A DNA stretch of 64,000 nt, taken from positions 2,168,595-2,232,594 of the forward strand of contig NZ_CP009211.1 in NCBI RefSeq assembly GCF_000739455.1, written 5' to 3'. The translations under genes were made by a program, and so were the position numbers. Below the pieces are notes generated by a model. It saw only the letters and a program-made list of their open reading frames with translations. It was not told the origin of the DNA and did no database searches. This document shows positions 32,899 to 41,413 of the stretch, piece after piece. Numbering within the stretch: the first letter of the stretch is position 1; each line of letters begins with the position of its first letter. Origin of the DNA: Corynebacterium imitans. Lineage in GTDB: Bacteria; Actinomycetota; Actinomycetes; Mycobacteriales; Mycobacteriaceae.

Positions 32899-35800
32899 CC
32901 CTCAATCTCGGCCGGGACGTCCTTGCCATCCTCATCAGTTGCAGACACCTTCGTGTCCTCATCCGGGTTGGTGACCTTCACACCAGAATCCTGCGGATCA
33001 TCCGTCGGATCAACCGGCTTCACATTGGAATCATCAACCGTGGTCTTGTCATCACCCGGAGTCTCCTCGGAACCGTTGTCATCACGATCCTTCTCGTGAC
33101 CGTTGACCGGAACCTCGATCTCAACCTTGCCGTCCGGCAGATCCGGATCCTCAACAACAACCGTAATCGGACCATCAACATCCTCACCAGGCGTGACGAT
33201 CACATTACCGTTCTCGTCAATCTCGGCCGGGACGTCCTTGCCATCCTCATCAGTTGCAGACACCTTCGTGTCCTCATCCGGGTTGGTGACCTTCACACCA
33301 GAATCCTGCGGATCATCCGTCGGATCAACCGGCTTCACATTGGAATCATCAACCGTGGTCTTGTCATCACCCGGAGTCTCCTCGGAACCGTTGTCATCAC
33401 GATCCTTCTCGTGACCGTTGACCGGAACCTCGATCTCAACCTTGCCGTCCGGCAGATCCGGATCCTCAACAACAACCGTAATCGGACCATCAACATCCTC
33501 ACCAGGCGTGACGATCACATTACCGTTCTCGTCAATCTCGGCCGGGACGTCCTTGCCATCCTCATCAGTTGCAGACACCTTCGTGTCCTCATCCGGGTTG
33601 GTGACCTTCACACCAGAATCCTGCGGATCATCCGTCGGATCAACCGGCTTCACATTGGAATCATCAACCGTGGTCTTGTCATCACCCGGAGTCTCCTCGG
33701 AACCGTTGTCATCACGATCCTTCTCGTGACCGTTGACCGGAACCTCGATCTCAACCTTGCCGTCCGGCAGATCCGGATCCTCAACAACAACCGTAATCGG
33801 ACCATCAACATCCTCACCAGGCGTGACGATCACATTACCGTTCTCGTCAATCTCGGCCGGGACGTCCTTGCCATCCTCATCAGTTGCAGACACCTTCGTG
33901 TCCTCATCCGGGTTGGTGACCTTCACACCAGAATCCTGCGGATCATCCGTCGGATCAACCGGCTTCACATTGGAATCATCCACGCCGGTTGGCTTAGCCT
34001 CACCTTCAACTTTGAAGGCAGCTTCGCCACGGGCAACAACGCGGCCTTGGGTGAGCGGTTGCCCGTCGTCGCCGACGACCGGGTCGCCGTTCTCGTCGAG
34101 AACCGGAACCTCCAAATCCTCGTCGCGCATCACGACTGGGAACTTGAACGTCTTACCAGCCTGGTTAGCATTCGGGGTGAAAGTCACAACACCGGATTTA
34201 GGATCAACCTCGACCTGGTCTTCGGCCACACCCAGCGGCAGCTCGCCAAGTTCAAACTTAGCGTTTGCTGGCACCTCCTCGACTTCCTCGGTATCCGGGT
34301 TATCAAGAACCGGCTCCGATGTAGCCGCTTCGTCTTCCTTCGCATCTACCTCATTGTAAGCAAGATACTCACGAGCCACAGCGAAGGAATCCTGCGCAAG
34401 AACAAGATCGTTCTCCTTCAGCTTCAACCGCGCAGTGAACGTGTCACCAGTATGCGCATCCGCAGGGACCTTTAGCGCACAGCTCGGAATCTTGGTCGCG
34501 GAATCAGCCTTCGCCTCGCCACAGGTTTCAACAACGTTGCCGTCCTTGTCTACCCACTCAATGTAGTAAGACAAATCCTCGCTAATCGGCAAACCAGAAG
34601 TATCGGTCTCTACTGTCTCGCCAACACGTGCCCAGTTGTCGTAGGTGTTTTTCTCCACCACATCAAACTTCAACGCCTGCGGAGCTAGCGCAATGTTCCA
34701 ACCCGCATAGACGTCATCGCCATGCAGAATCTTGGCACCATCACCGCCAAAGAACTGGGCGTCACCACCACCCCAGTTACCACCGAAGTTCGGCCCCATC
34801 CAGCGACCAAGCGACCACGGATGCATCACACCAATGTTATCCGGAAGCTCATTACCCTTAGCGTCATAAACGCTGACGTAGCTCCAGTCCATATTCACGT
34901 GCTTGGACTGGCTGTTACCGTTAAGCCACGACCCCTCACGCCACGAGCCTGCCAGCGTATGCAACTTGCTTGCGGGTGGGTTAATGCCCCCGCCAGTACC
35001 AGTATGGTTATTGCCGTACAAGCCCTTCCAGTACAACTTAAACGTACCGTCCGCAGCCGTGGTCGTCGTAACAGTCTCTGCAATCCAAGTATCCGGATCC
35101 GCAGCTACCTGCTCATTAATCCAGCGCTGCAAGCCCTCCTCGTCAGCAGGTGTCCACTCATTCTTGTTGCGCGAGCGAAGCTTCTTACCTGCGAAGTTAT
35201 CCTTGGCATACTCCTCAATTTTGGCCACTGCCTCATCACTGAGGTAGGAACCCACCACCTTCAATCCAGCCGCAGCAACGTCCTTGCCATCTTTTGCGCT
35301 GACGGAGTTGTGATTGAGCGCGCCTTGCAACACGTCTAGGTTCCAAAACGCTTTCCCTGCATAGACGCCATGGTTATTGTTGCGTCCTTCATTTTCCGAC
35401 CATTGGTTTTCCGGCAAGTGCTGCGGCAGCTTGTCCTTTTGCACATACTGGATAGTCATATTCGAAACACGGTTTCGACGCCACTGGCCGTCTCCCTGAG
35501 TATTCGGCGTAGTAACAGCACCATAACCTGGGAAGACACCTGCTGCCGGCTGGTGCATCAGACGGTACTTATCCGTCAGGTTTTCCGGGAGCTCGGTCCA
35601 CACACGGATCTTCTCACGCGCGTGGTCACGCTTGCTACCTGCCCCAGTAGATGCATCGGCTTCAAATTCGCGAGTCACGCCAAGGGCGTCGACATAGGGT
35701 GCCATGTTGATAGAAAAGTTGCCGTTGGCATCGGACTCGGTGTAGTACACAGGGGACGTGTGCTCAGAGTTTCTACCCTCGTACCACTGGGCGTACACCT

Positions 35801-36089
35801 TGACGCCCTCAAGCGGATTGCCCTTAGCCTGAACTGTGCCAAAGCCAATGTTGGCCTCGACGATCTCCTTCACAGAACCAGAAATAGTCCCCTTCTGGCT
35901 GGCCTGGCCCGGAGAGTGGATGGCCTTTTCATCGCCTGCTGCCGGAGCGTCTCCTTCCTGCGCATTCGCAACTGCGGCGTACGGGGCCGCAGGGGCTACC
36001 GCCTGGGCGAATGGAGTCACCAGGGCGAACGAGAGCGCTGCAGCTGCAATCGTCGTACCGCGACGGCGAGTAATTTGATTCTTCTTCAT
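32895..36089 (-). CDS. 5' part of the split surface protein gene
   Basis: 1,064 codons from the ATG at 36089 to a TAA supplied by the inverted end of the IS (the last codons read AEIEG-stop). A signal peptide covers about 1-45. The N-terminal region carries a carboxypeptidase-like/Cna-B fold (GNPLEGVKVYAQWYEG, then ANGNFSINMAPY), a Trp- and Asn-rich middle domain (about 150-460), a Rib/YPDG-type module ending in EAAFKVEG, and three full repeats plus part of the fourth. The product would be exported but unanchored. Confidence 0.8.
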   Translation of the reverse strand: MKKNQITRRRGTTIAAAALSFALVTPFAQAVAPAAPYAAVANAQEGDAPAAGDEKAIHSPGQASQKGTISGSVKEIVEANIGFGTVQAKGNPLEGVKVYAQWYEGRNSEHTSPVYYTESDANGNFSINMAPYVDALGVTREFEADASTGAGSKRDHAREKIRVWTELPENLTDKYRLMHQPAAGVFPGYGAVTTPNTQGDGQWRRNRVSNMTIQYVQKDKLPQHLPENQWSENEGRNNNHGVYAGKAFWNLDVLQGALNHNSVSAKDGKDVAAAGLKVVGSYLSDEAVAKIEEYAKDNFAGKKLRSRNKNEWTPADEEGLQRWINEQVAADPDTWIAETVTTTTAADGTFKLYWKGLYGNNHTGTGGGINPPASKLHTLAGSWREGSWLNGNSQSKHVNMDWSYVSVYDAKGNELPDNIGVMHPWSLGRWMGPNFGGNWGGGDAQFFGGDGAKILHGDDVYAGWNIALAPQALKFDVVEKNTYDNWARVGETVETDTSGLPISEDLSYYIEWVDKDGNVVETCGEAKADSATKIPSCALKVPADAHTGDTFTARLKLKENDLVLAQDSFAVAREYLAYNEVDAKEDEAATSEPVLDNPDTEEVEEVPANAKFELGELPLGVAEDQVEVDPKSGVVTFTPNANQAGKTFKFPVVMRDEDLEVPVLDENGDPVVGDDGQPLTQGRVVARGEAAFKVEGEAKPTGVDDSNVKPVDPTDDPQDSGVKVTNPDEDTKVSATDEDGKDVPAEIDENGNVIVTPGEDVDGPITVVVEDPDLPDGKVEIEVPVNGHEKDRDDNGSEETPGDDKTTVDDSNVKPVDPTDDPQDSGVKVTNPDEDTKVSATDEDGKDVPAEIDENGNVIVTPGEDVDGPITVVVEDPDLPDGKVEIEVPVNGHEKDRDDNGSEETPGDDKTTVDDSNVKPVDPTDDPQDSGVKVTNPDEDTKVSATDEDGKDVPAEIDENGNVIVTPGEDVDGPITVVVEDPDLPDGKVEIEVPVNGHEKDRDDNGSEETPGDDKTTVDDSNVKPVDPTDDPQDSGVKVTNPDEDTKVSATDEDGKDVPAEIEG

Positions 36090-36659
36090 GCTGTGAAATC
36101 TTCCTTCCACGAAGATGTTCTGGACAAAGAGAAAGTCCGAAGGCACGTAGGGCGAACACCCAGGTCAGCCAATAGCGGACACAGCCACACCGACTTTCAC
36201 GCCTTCAAATCTAGTAAAAATCGCCTGTCACCTGTCCAGTAGTTTTTCAGCCTCAAGTACGGTCTCAGGTTCAAATTCCCCGTCAAAACCGTAGCGTCAA
36301 AAGCAGATACCCCAAGCCTGAGCTGCACTTTCGACCCACCACAACACAGAAGCTGCGTTAAATTCACACAAAAACCACCCGGCGACACAGGCACCCATTC
36401 CTCGACAGAGGCTAGGTCAACACTCAGCTTTCTCTTACCTGGGATTCGAACTGTAAGATCCTGCCCCACTCTGAATGGCCACCTCCGCAAGCCTCAAGTC
36501 ACACGTTCGGTCACTCTCCAGAAGCTGAGCCCTCAAAAAAGCCACATCCGGCACTCCCCGCGATCGCCCCACACCATTATCAGTCAGTCCTGTTACGAAC
36601 GTCCATGTTTTCAGAGCCGAACAAAATTAAATTGTTCTATGAATAGCCCGCACAGCCAG
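36090..36659. other. Upstream region of the split surface protein gene, no gene
   Basis: About 570 nt with lower GC content and no supported gene. The promoter of the surface protein should lie near 36110-36240. A GAAGGAAG site precedes the ATG at 36089. No operator could be assigned. Confidence 0.4.
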
Positions 36660-36685
36660 TTCTTACCCCCGCAGGGGGGTAAGAA
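36660..36685. terminator. Hairpin downstream of the PurT-like gene
   Basis: TTCTTACCCCC (36660-36670) pairs perfectly with GGGGGTAAGAA (36675-36685) across a 4-nt loop. It is 34 nt past the stop codon. No clear T-run follows on the minus strand. Confidence 0.6.
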
Positions 36686-36696
36686 AGAGGCAACCG

Positions 36697-36707
36697 CCCC
36701 CCCCCCC
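36697..36707. repeat. C11 homopolymer tract
   Basis: Eleven consecutive C residues lie 12 bp beyond the stop of the PurT-like gene and before its hairpin. Prone to slippage, but outside coding sequence. Confidence 0.9.
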
Positions 36708-36718
36708 GAGCAACGGGG

Positions 36719-37801
36719 TTACTCCCCCGCTTCTAGGTAGCGCGCAGCCTCCGCCGAGCGCTCACGCGCTTCATCTACGGTGTCCGCAGTTGCCAGCACC
36801 ATGACAGTGTCTTCATGCACCTGGACCGTGACTTCCTCGACCGCCATCGCCTGCGCGATCTGGTCGGTGGTGGGGTTCACGCCGTGGAGGAAGGTGGCGG
36901 CACCGGGGGAGGTGAGCGTGACGTCGATAGGCAGACCCGCGGTGGCCCGCGTGTGAAGATCGAACTGGTCTACGCGCTGCGTGCCGCGGGTAAGCAAGCC
37001 GTCGGCGTCGGGGCGTGGGGTGGCCTGGGAGAAGTAGACCTCGTCGCCGTCGACAAACAGCTCAATCGAGTACACGCCGCGGCCCGCAATGGCCCCGCTG
37101 ATGCGCGCAGCGATCGAGCGGGCGTTATCGGCGGCCGCCTGGGAGAGCGCTGCGGGCTGCCAGGTCTCCACGAGTTTGCCGTTCGCGTGGCGGGTGCCGA
37201 TGGGCTCGCAGAACCACGTGGCCAGCTCGCCGGTCGCCGGGTCGATGGAGCGAGCCGTGAGGATGGTGACCTCGTAGTCGAAGTCGATGTACTGCTCTAC
37301 TGCCACCGGCTCAGTCTCGCCGGATTCGGACTCGGAGGCGGCGTGCGCCTTCGTCCACGCGGCGCGCAACTCTTTTGGCTCGCGCACAACGGATTGGCCC
37401 TCGCCCGCGGTCGAGCGGCCGGGCTTGACCACCAGTGGGTAGCCGACCTCTTCGGCGCAGGTCTCGAGGGCTTCGAGGGAGTCGGCGAACTGGTACGCCA
37501 TCGTCGGCAAGCCGAGCTCCTCGGCCGCGGTGCGGCGCACGCCCTCCCGATTCCGGGTCATGCGGCAGGCCTCCACCGTGGGGAAAAGCTCGCAGCCGGT
37601 GGTCTCCACCAGCTCGCGCAGCTTGGCCAGGTCGGTGCCCTCCCCTGCCACGGTGATGTCCGGGGTCATCGCCCCCGGCGCGCCCTGGGCGAAGGTGCCC
37701 ACCTGTACCTCGTAGCCCAGGCGGCGGAAGGAAGTTGCGAGCTCCTCCTCCACCTCAGACGTGCCCAGAATCAGCACCTTGGAGCGCTTCGCCGTAGTCA
37801 T
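36719..37801 (-). CDS. PurT-like ATP-grasp protein with altered substrate site
   Basis: 360 aa, clearly related to formate-dependent GAR transformylase PurT: MTRNREGVRRTAAEELGLPT, YPLVVKPGRSTAGEGQS and IELFVDGDEVYFS align with it. ATP-grasp elements are kept. Compared with E. coli PurT (about 392 aa), the GSGELG loop reads GTSEVE, a segment of about 20 residues including the GAR-binding Glu is missing before the CRMTRNREG stretch, FSEVSPRPHDTG reads FSQATPRPDADG (a metal Glu changed to Gln), and the C-terminal Lys and Arg-Arg phosphate ligands are absent. It may have another substrate. The start at 37801 follows TAGAGT by 8 nt. It lies 65 nt after purA on the same strand. Confidence 0.8.
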   Translation of the reverse strand: MTTAKRSKVLILGTSEVEEELATSFRRLGYEVQVGTFAQGAPGAMTPDITVAGEGTDLAKLRELVETTGCELFPTVEACRMTRNREGVRRTAAEELGLPTMAYQFADSLEALETCAEEVGYPLVVKPGRSTAGEGQSVVREPKELRAAWTKAHAASESESGETEPVAVEQYIDFDYEVTILTARSIDPATGELATWFCEPIGTRHANGKLVETWQPAALSQAAADNARSIAARISGAIAGRGVYSIELFVDGDEVYFSQATPRPDADGLLTRGTQRVDQFDLHTRATAGLPIDVTLTSPGAATFLHGVNPTTDQIAQAMAVEEVTVQVHEDTVMVLATADTVDEARERSAEAARYLEAGE

Positions 37802-37866
37802 AGGCGCATACTCTATGCCTCGACATTGCCCTGGGCAAACAGGCGCGCTGGGAAAACGCCGCTGGG

Positions 37867-39156
37867 TTAGCGGGCGAGTACGTCGTTGCGCACGATGGTC
37901 TGGTCGCGGCCCGGGCCTACACCGATGTAGCTCATCGGTGCGCCCGAGAGCTCCTCGAGGCGCAACACATAGTCCTTGGCCTTCTGCGGAAGCTCGTCGA
38001 AGGAGGTGCAGCCGGTGATGTCCTCGTCCCACGCTGGCATGGTCTCGAAGATGGGCTCGGCGTGGTGGAACTGGGACTGGGTCAGCGGCATCTCGTCGAA
38101 GCGCTCGCCGTCGACGTCGTAAGCCACACAGATGGGGATCTCACCGATGCCGGTGAGCACGTCGAGCTTGGTAAGGAAGTAATCGGTGAAGCCGTTGACG
38201 CGCGCGGCGTAGCGAGCGATGACCGAGTCGTACCAGCCGCAGCGACGCTTGCGGCCGGTGTTCACACCGACCTCACCGCCGACCTCCTGCAGGTAGTCGC
38301 CCCACTTATCAAAGAGCTCGGTGGGGAAAGGACCCGCGCCCACGCGCGTGGTGTAGGCCTTCACGATGCCAAGGGATGCGGTGATCTTCGTCGGGCCGAT
38401 GCCCGCACCCACGCAGGCGCCGCCGGCGGTGGGGTTGGAGGAGGTGACGAACGGGTAGGTGCCGTGGTCCACGTCCAGCATGGTGGCCTGGCCGCCCTCC
38501 ATGAGCACGTGCTTGCCCTCGTCGAGTGCCTTGTTCAGCGTGTACTCCGCGTCGATGACCATCGGCTTGAGACGATCAGCGTAGGACATAAAGTAGTCCA
38601 TCACCTCGTCCGGCTCGATGGCCTTGCGGTTGTACATCTTGACCAGCATCTGGTTCTTCACGTCCAGGGCAGACTCGATCTTCTGACGCAGGATCGACTC
38701 GTCGAAAATGTCCTGTACGCGCAGGCCCACGCGCGCGACCTTGTCGGCGTAGGTGGGGCCAATACCGCGGCCGGTGGTGCCAATGGCGCGCTTGCCCAGG
38801 AAGCGCTCCTGCACGCGGTCCAGGGTCTGGTGGTACGGGGCAACCATGTGCGCGTTACCGGAGATGCGCAGGCGGGAGGCGTTCGCGCCGCGAGCCTCAA
38901 GCCCGTCGATCTCCTCGAACAGCGCCTGCAGGTTCACCACCACACCGTTGCCCAGAATCGGGGTAGCGTTCTCGCTCAGCACGCCGGCAGGCAGAAGCTT
39001 CAGCTCGTACTTCTCGCCGCCGACAACCACGGTGTGCCCGGCGTTGTTGCCTCCGTTGGGCTTGACCACATAGTCGACTTTGCCGCCGAGGATGTCGGTG
39101 GCCTTCCCCTTGCCCTCGTCGCCCCACTGGGCGCCCACAATGACGATGGCGGACAT
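37867..39156 (-). CDS. purA: Adenylosuccinate synthetase
   Basis: GTP-dependent first step from IMP to AMP (429 aa, normal length). Signatures: the phosphate loop [11 protein letters not shown] near the N-terminus, [25 protein letters not shown] near 130-143 and the C-terminal [10 protein letters not shown]. The ATG at 39156 has an AAGGAG site, and TATATA lies just upstream as a -10. Divergent from the unknown gene at 39207. Nothing unusual in the active site. Confidence 0.97.
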   Translation of the reverse strand: MSAIVIVGAQWGDEGKGKATDILGGKVDYVVKPNGGNNAGHTVVVGGEKYELKLLPAGVLSENATPILGNGVVVNLQALFEEIDGLEARGANASRLRISGNAHMVAPYHQTLDRVQERFLGKRAIGTTGRGIGPTYADKVARVGLRVQDIFDESILRQKIESALDVKNQMLVKMYNRKAIEPDEVMDYFMSYADRLKPMVIDAEYTLNKALDEGKHVLMEGGQATMLDVDHGTYPFVTSSNPTAGGACVGAGIGPTKITASLGIVKAYTTRVGAGPFPTELFDKWGDYLQEVGGEVGVNTGRKRRCGWYDSVIARYAARVNGFTDYFLTKLDVLTGIGEIPICVAYDVDGERFDEMPLTQSQFHHAEPIFETMPAWDEDITGCTSFDELPQKAKDYVLRLEELSGAPMSYIGVGPGRDQTIVRNDVLAR

Positions 39157-39206
39157 GTTGACTCCTTATATAGGCAGTAATCCGCGCTTATTGTAGCGTG
39201 ACCCGT

Positions 39207-40130
39207 ATGCGGCTGATTCATTGCGCGTGCGCAACCACGATTACCCTCCCCGGTGCCGAGCACCACACGCTTGGCGAGGTGCCCTCGCGAAAGGAGCTAC
39301 GCTTCCTCGACGCCGCCGCCAAGGAGATTCTGCCAGAAGACCCCACCCCCTCACTGGCAGAAATCCAAGCCTCGCCGAACGTCGCACACATGGGAGAGCC
39401 CGGCCCAGCCCCGCAACAGCCGAGCGAGCGCCTGCGCGTGGTGGTTTCAGGCTCGGACAAAGCACTGGCCGCCATACTCACCCGCATGATGCGCGGCGAC
39501 TACCTGTGGGCCGAGGTGGCCTACATCCCGGTAGATACGCACTCCCCCGCCGCGGTGGGCTGGGGACTGGCCGGACTGAACACCGAGGAGTTGTGTGCGC
39601 TGGCTACCGACGGGCCGGTGACCCCGTCCCCGTGCGTTCGCACCGATACGGGTGACGTGGTGGCGGGTGCGGCCGCGATCTACCGGGGCGAGGGGGACGA
39701 GGAGTACGTGGGCGAAATCGTCGTGGATTCGCAGCGCTTGGTCTACCGCAGCGGCGAAGCGCCATCTGCTCGCTTCTACGGGCAGTTCGGCGCGCGCCTC
39801 GTTCCGACGGCTGGCGCGCCGGGGATTGCGTCCACGCCGATCGTCACGCCGCTGGTGGCTGCGGGGCCGGTATCAAGGCGCTCACCTGAGCAGCTCGAGC
39901 GAATGTCGCGGAATGCGCTGCTGCGCGGTTTGACGCGCGGGGCGGGCGTGGCACCGGGCCAGACGGACGGGTCGCGGGTGCTCACCGGGCGTGCGCTGCA
40001 GTCCGGCGGCGAAGCCATCACGGTGGAGCTGGACGGGGTACGCCGCCCGCGCACGGTTGAGCGGGTGACTTTTTACCGACACTTGCGCGACATCCAAAGC
40101 GTGAAAAAGGCCCCCACCGACGACATGTGA
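39207..40130 (+). CDS. Hypothetical protein, corynebacterial
   Basis: 307 aa from the ATG at 39207, chosen because TAGCGT lies exactly 7 nt upstream; a GTG at 39198 would lie inside that hexamer region. No signal peptide or membrane helix. The first 20 residues (IHCACATTITLPGAEH) and a central segment (VVVSGSDKALAAILTRMMRG) suggest an alpha/beta enzyme-like fold with a possible phosphate-binding SGSD turn; the latter resembles the start of a diacylglycerol-kinase-like domain but I would not assign it. The C-terminal region is basic. It is divergent from purA, and its stop codon lies within a GlxR-like site. Confidence 0.7.
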   Translation: MRLIHCACATTITLPGAEHHTLGEVPSRKELRFLDAAAKEILPEDPTPSLAEIQASPNVAHMGEPGPAPQQPSERLRVVVSGSDKALAAILTRMMRGDYLWAEVAYIPVDTHSPAAVGWGLAGLNTEELCALATDGPVTPSPCVRTDTGDVVAGAAAIYRGEGDEEYVGEIVVDSQRLVYRSGEAPSARFYGQFGARLVPTAGAPGIASTPIVTPLVAAGPVSRRSPEQLERMSRNALLRGLTRGAGVAPGQTDGSRVLTGRALQSGGEAITVELDGVRRPRTVERVTFYRHLRDIQSVKKAPTDDM

Positions 40131-40141
40131 CATATCTCACA
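40126..40141. promoter_or_regulatory. GlxR (CRP-type) binding site
   Basis: TGTGACATATCTCACA is a perfect TGTGA-N6-TCACA palindrome, the consensus of the corynebacterial cAMP-responsive regulator GlxR. It overlaps the stop codon of the preceding gene and precedes a TACGCT -10-like sequence at 40154-40159, so it probably controls the PRC-barrel gene through a long leader. Confidence 0.75.
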
Positions 40142-40509
40142 TGGTATTTTCTTTACGCTAGCAGTGAGCGAGATGTTATCTCGCTGAGACATTGGACGGG
40201 CAAGTTTCGGGCGGCACATGTCGCCCGAATCTAACATTTCCGCAGGTCACAACATTTGGCTGGTGATTGTACCGAGAGCCCGTCGACATGTCACCCGTTC
40301 ACCTGTTCGATCAGCGATTTTTGACCAGCGCGAGCCCGCCAGCGCTGCACAATTGCCGCAGTCGCCTTACGTTGGATCTTGTTCGCAACGCAGCGGAGCA
40401 CGCACTCCGCAAAGCACAAGCGACACCGCCCCCGCGGCACAAGCGGCGGGTGGGAGCAATTAGTTAGAACCCAAGAATGAATCCAAAGCACTAAGGAGCT
40501 TTTTAGATC
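40142..40509 (+). other. Long leader or unannotated RNA region before the PRC-barrel gene
   Basis: About 370 nt without a supported gene. Two hairpins can form near its start: AGCGAGAT/ATCTCGCT (40167-40185) and TTCGGGCG/CGCCCGAA (40206-40229). A nearly repeated CATGTCRCCCG occurs within and after the second hairpin (near 40217 and 40289). It ends with AAGGAG before the ATG at 40510. It may be a structured 5' untranslated region or a separate small RNA. Confidence 0.45.
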
Positions 40510-41364
40510 ATGGCTGAGATCAATCGCATTGAAGATCTTGCAAACGCAACCGCTTTTGACGTTGATGGCGACAAGGTAGGCGGCGTCCAGGACGTCTACG
40601 TCAACGACACCTCCGGCCAGCCGGACTTCGTCTCCGTCAACCACGGTCTGTTCGGTGCCGGCACTTCCATCGTCCCGCTGCGCGGCCACACCCTGCGCGA
40701 CGGTGAGCTGCACCTCGCATTCCCGAAGGACCGCATCGAGGACGCACCGGATCTGGACGAGAACGGTCACCTCACCACCGAGGACCAGGATGCGTTCTAC
40801 CGCCACTACGGCCTGACCGAGACCAAGGACGTCACCACCTACGACACCGGCCGCCACGCCGCAGCAGGCGCTGCAGGCGCGGGTGCCGCTGGTGCGGCGG
40901 GCGCTGGTGCGGCCGCTGGCGAGCGCCGTGACGTTAAGGACGTTGAGACCGACGCTGCCGCTGCAGGCGCTGCTGCAACCGACAAGGATGCGATCATCCG
41001 CTCCGAGGAGCAGCTGAACGTGGAGAAGGACCGCGTTGAGTCCGGCCAGGTCCGCCTGCGCAAGTACGTAGTCAACGAGACGGAAACCGTCGAGGTTCCG
41101 GTCGAGCGCGAAGAGGTGCGCGTCGTCCGCGAGCCGATCACCGACGCCGACCGCGCAAACTTCGACGGCAAGATCGGCGAGCAGGAGGCATCCGTCACCC
41201 TGCACGAGGAGCGCGTCAACGTGAACAAGGAGTCCGTCCCGGTAGAGAAGGTCTCCCTGGAGAAGGACACCGTCCAGGACACCGAGCGCGTCTCCGAGGA
41301 GCTGCGCAAGGAGCGCTTCGACACCGATGGTGTTGAGGGCGTTGTCGACGGCGACAAGAAGTAA
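40510..41364 (+). CDS. PRC-barrel and DUF2382 domain stress protein
   Basis: 284 aa. The N-terminal PRC-barrel (about 1-110; NATAFDVDGDKVGGVQDVYV) is joined by an Ala/Gly-rich flexible linker (about 118-140) to a C-terminal DUF2382/YsnF-like domain (EEQLNVEKDRVESGQVRLRK, then VEVPVEREEVRVVREP, then EERVNVNKESVPVEKVSL). Proteins of this build are abundant general-stress proteins in actinobacteria; biochemical activity is not established. It is cytoplasmic (no signal peptide). It has a good ribosome binding site, its own terminator and an upstream GlxR-like site, suggesting separate and strong control. Confidence 0.88.
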   Translation: MAEINRIEDLANATAFDVDGDKVGGVQDVYVNDTSGQPDFVSVNHGLFGAGTSIVPLRGHTLRDGELHLAFPKDRIEDAPDLDENGHLTTEDQDAFYRHYGLTETKDVTTYDTGRHAAAGAAGAGAAGAAGAGAAAGERRDVKDVETDAAAAGAAATDKDAIIRSEEQLNVEKDRVESGQVRLRKYVVNETETVEVPVEREEVRVVREPITDADRANFDGKIGEQEASVTLHEERVNVNKESVPVEKVSLEKDTVQDTERVSEELRKERFDTDGVEGVVDGDKK

Positions 41365-41384
41365 ACACGCTCCACGCTAAAAGT

Positions 41385-41413
41385 AACCCGGCCGGTTCAC
41401 ACCCGGCCGGGTT
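41385..41413. terminator. Bidirectional terminator between PRC-barrel and FUSC genes
   Basis: An 11-bp stem AACCCGGCCGG (41385-41395) pairs with CCGGCCGGGTT (41403-41413) and continues into TTTT on the plus strand, with AA/TT flanks on the minus strand. It separates two convergent genes. Confidence 0.85.

Larger units (their letters stand above)
32240..32901 (+). mobile_element. IS1249-like (IS256 family) element, 662 bp, internally deleted
   Basis: Ends are inverted repeats: GGGTTAAGTGACAAAATG at 32240 and its complement at 32901 pair over about 27 bp with one mismatch. The 8-bp TCAATCTC is present on both sides (32232-32239 and 32902-32909) as target duplication, matching the surrounding 315-bp repeat sequence. 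Only the first about 110 codons and a short out-of-frame 3' end of the transposase remain. Both ends are intact, so it could still be moved by a full-length transposase acting in trans. Family assignment rests on the CPxC...WRCxxCG zinc ribbon and the 8-bp duplication. Confidence 0.85.
31424..33983. repeat. Six tandem 315-bp repeats (105 aa each), interrupted by the IS
   Basis: Units start (minus strand) at 33983, 33668, 33353, 33038, 32053 and 31738, after subtracting the insertion. They are almost identical at DNA level; the visible third-position change GTGATCGG/GTAATCGG separates the last unit from the others, and the tail of the last unit diverges. Each encodes VDDSNVKPVDPTDDPQDSG followed by a beta-rich acidic module. 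Such identity implies recent expansion or ongoing gene conversion. Confidence 0.92.
30539..36089 (-). pseudogene. Large repeat surface protein gene split by an IS element
   Basis: One gene read from the ATG at 36089 to the stop at 30539. Removing 32232-32901 (the element plus one 8-bp target copy) restores a single reading frame, because the codon for Asp in AEIDENG is rebuilt across the junction. The ancestral protein would be about 1,620 aa: signal peptide, beta-rich adhesin-like N-terminal half, six 105-aa acidic repeats, a calcium-type spacer and a C-terminal membrane-embedded segment. With the element present, the product stops within repeat 4 and loses the membrane segment, so surface retention is probably lost. 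Confidence 0.85.

Noticed and set aside
31481..34475. Long plus-strand open frames across the surface-protein repeats
   Set aside because: They are antisense to the acidic repeats, arise from the biased codon use of the real minus-strand gene, and repeat with the same 315-bp period; no start signals.
36197..36490. 97-codon minus-strand frame upstream of the split surface protein
   Set aside because: Low-complexity-free but without ribosome binding site or family resemblance, and it lies in the expected promoter region.
40297..40320. LexA-like box near 40300
   Set aside because: Only one half (TCGAACA read on the minus strand) fits; the other half does not match the palindromic consensus.
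40267..40467. Short plus-strand frame in the leader before the PRC-barrel gene
   Set aside because: Starts with no ribosome binding site and has no family resemblance; the region is better explained as untranslated.
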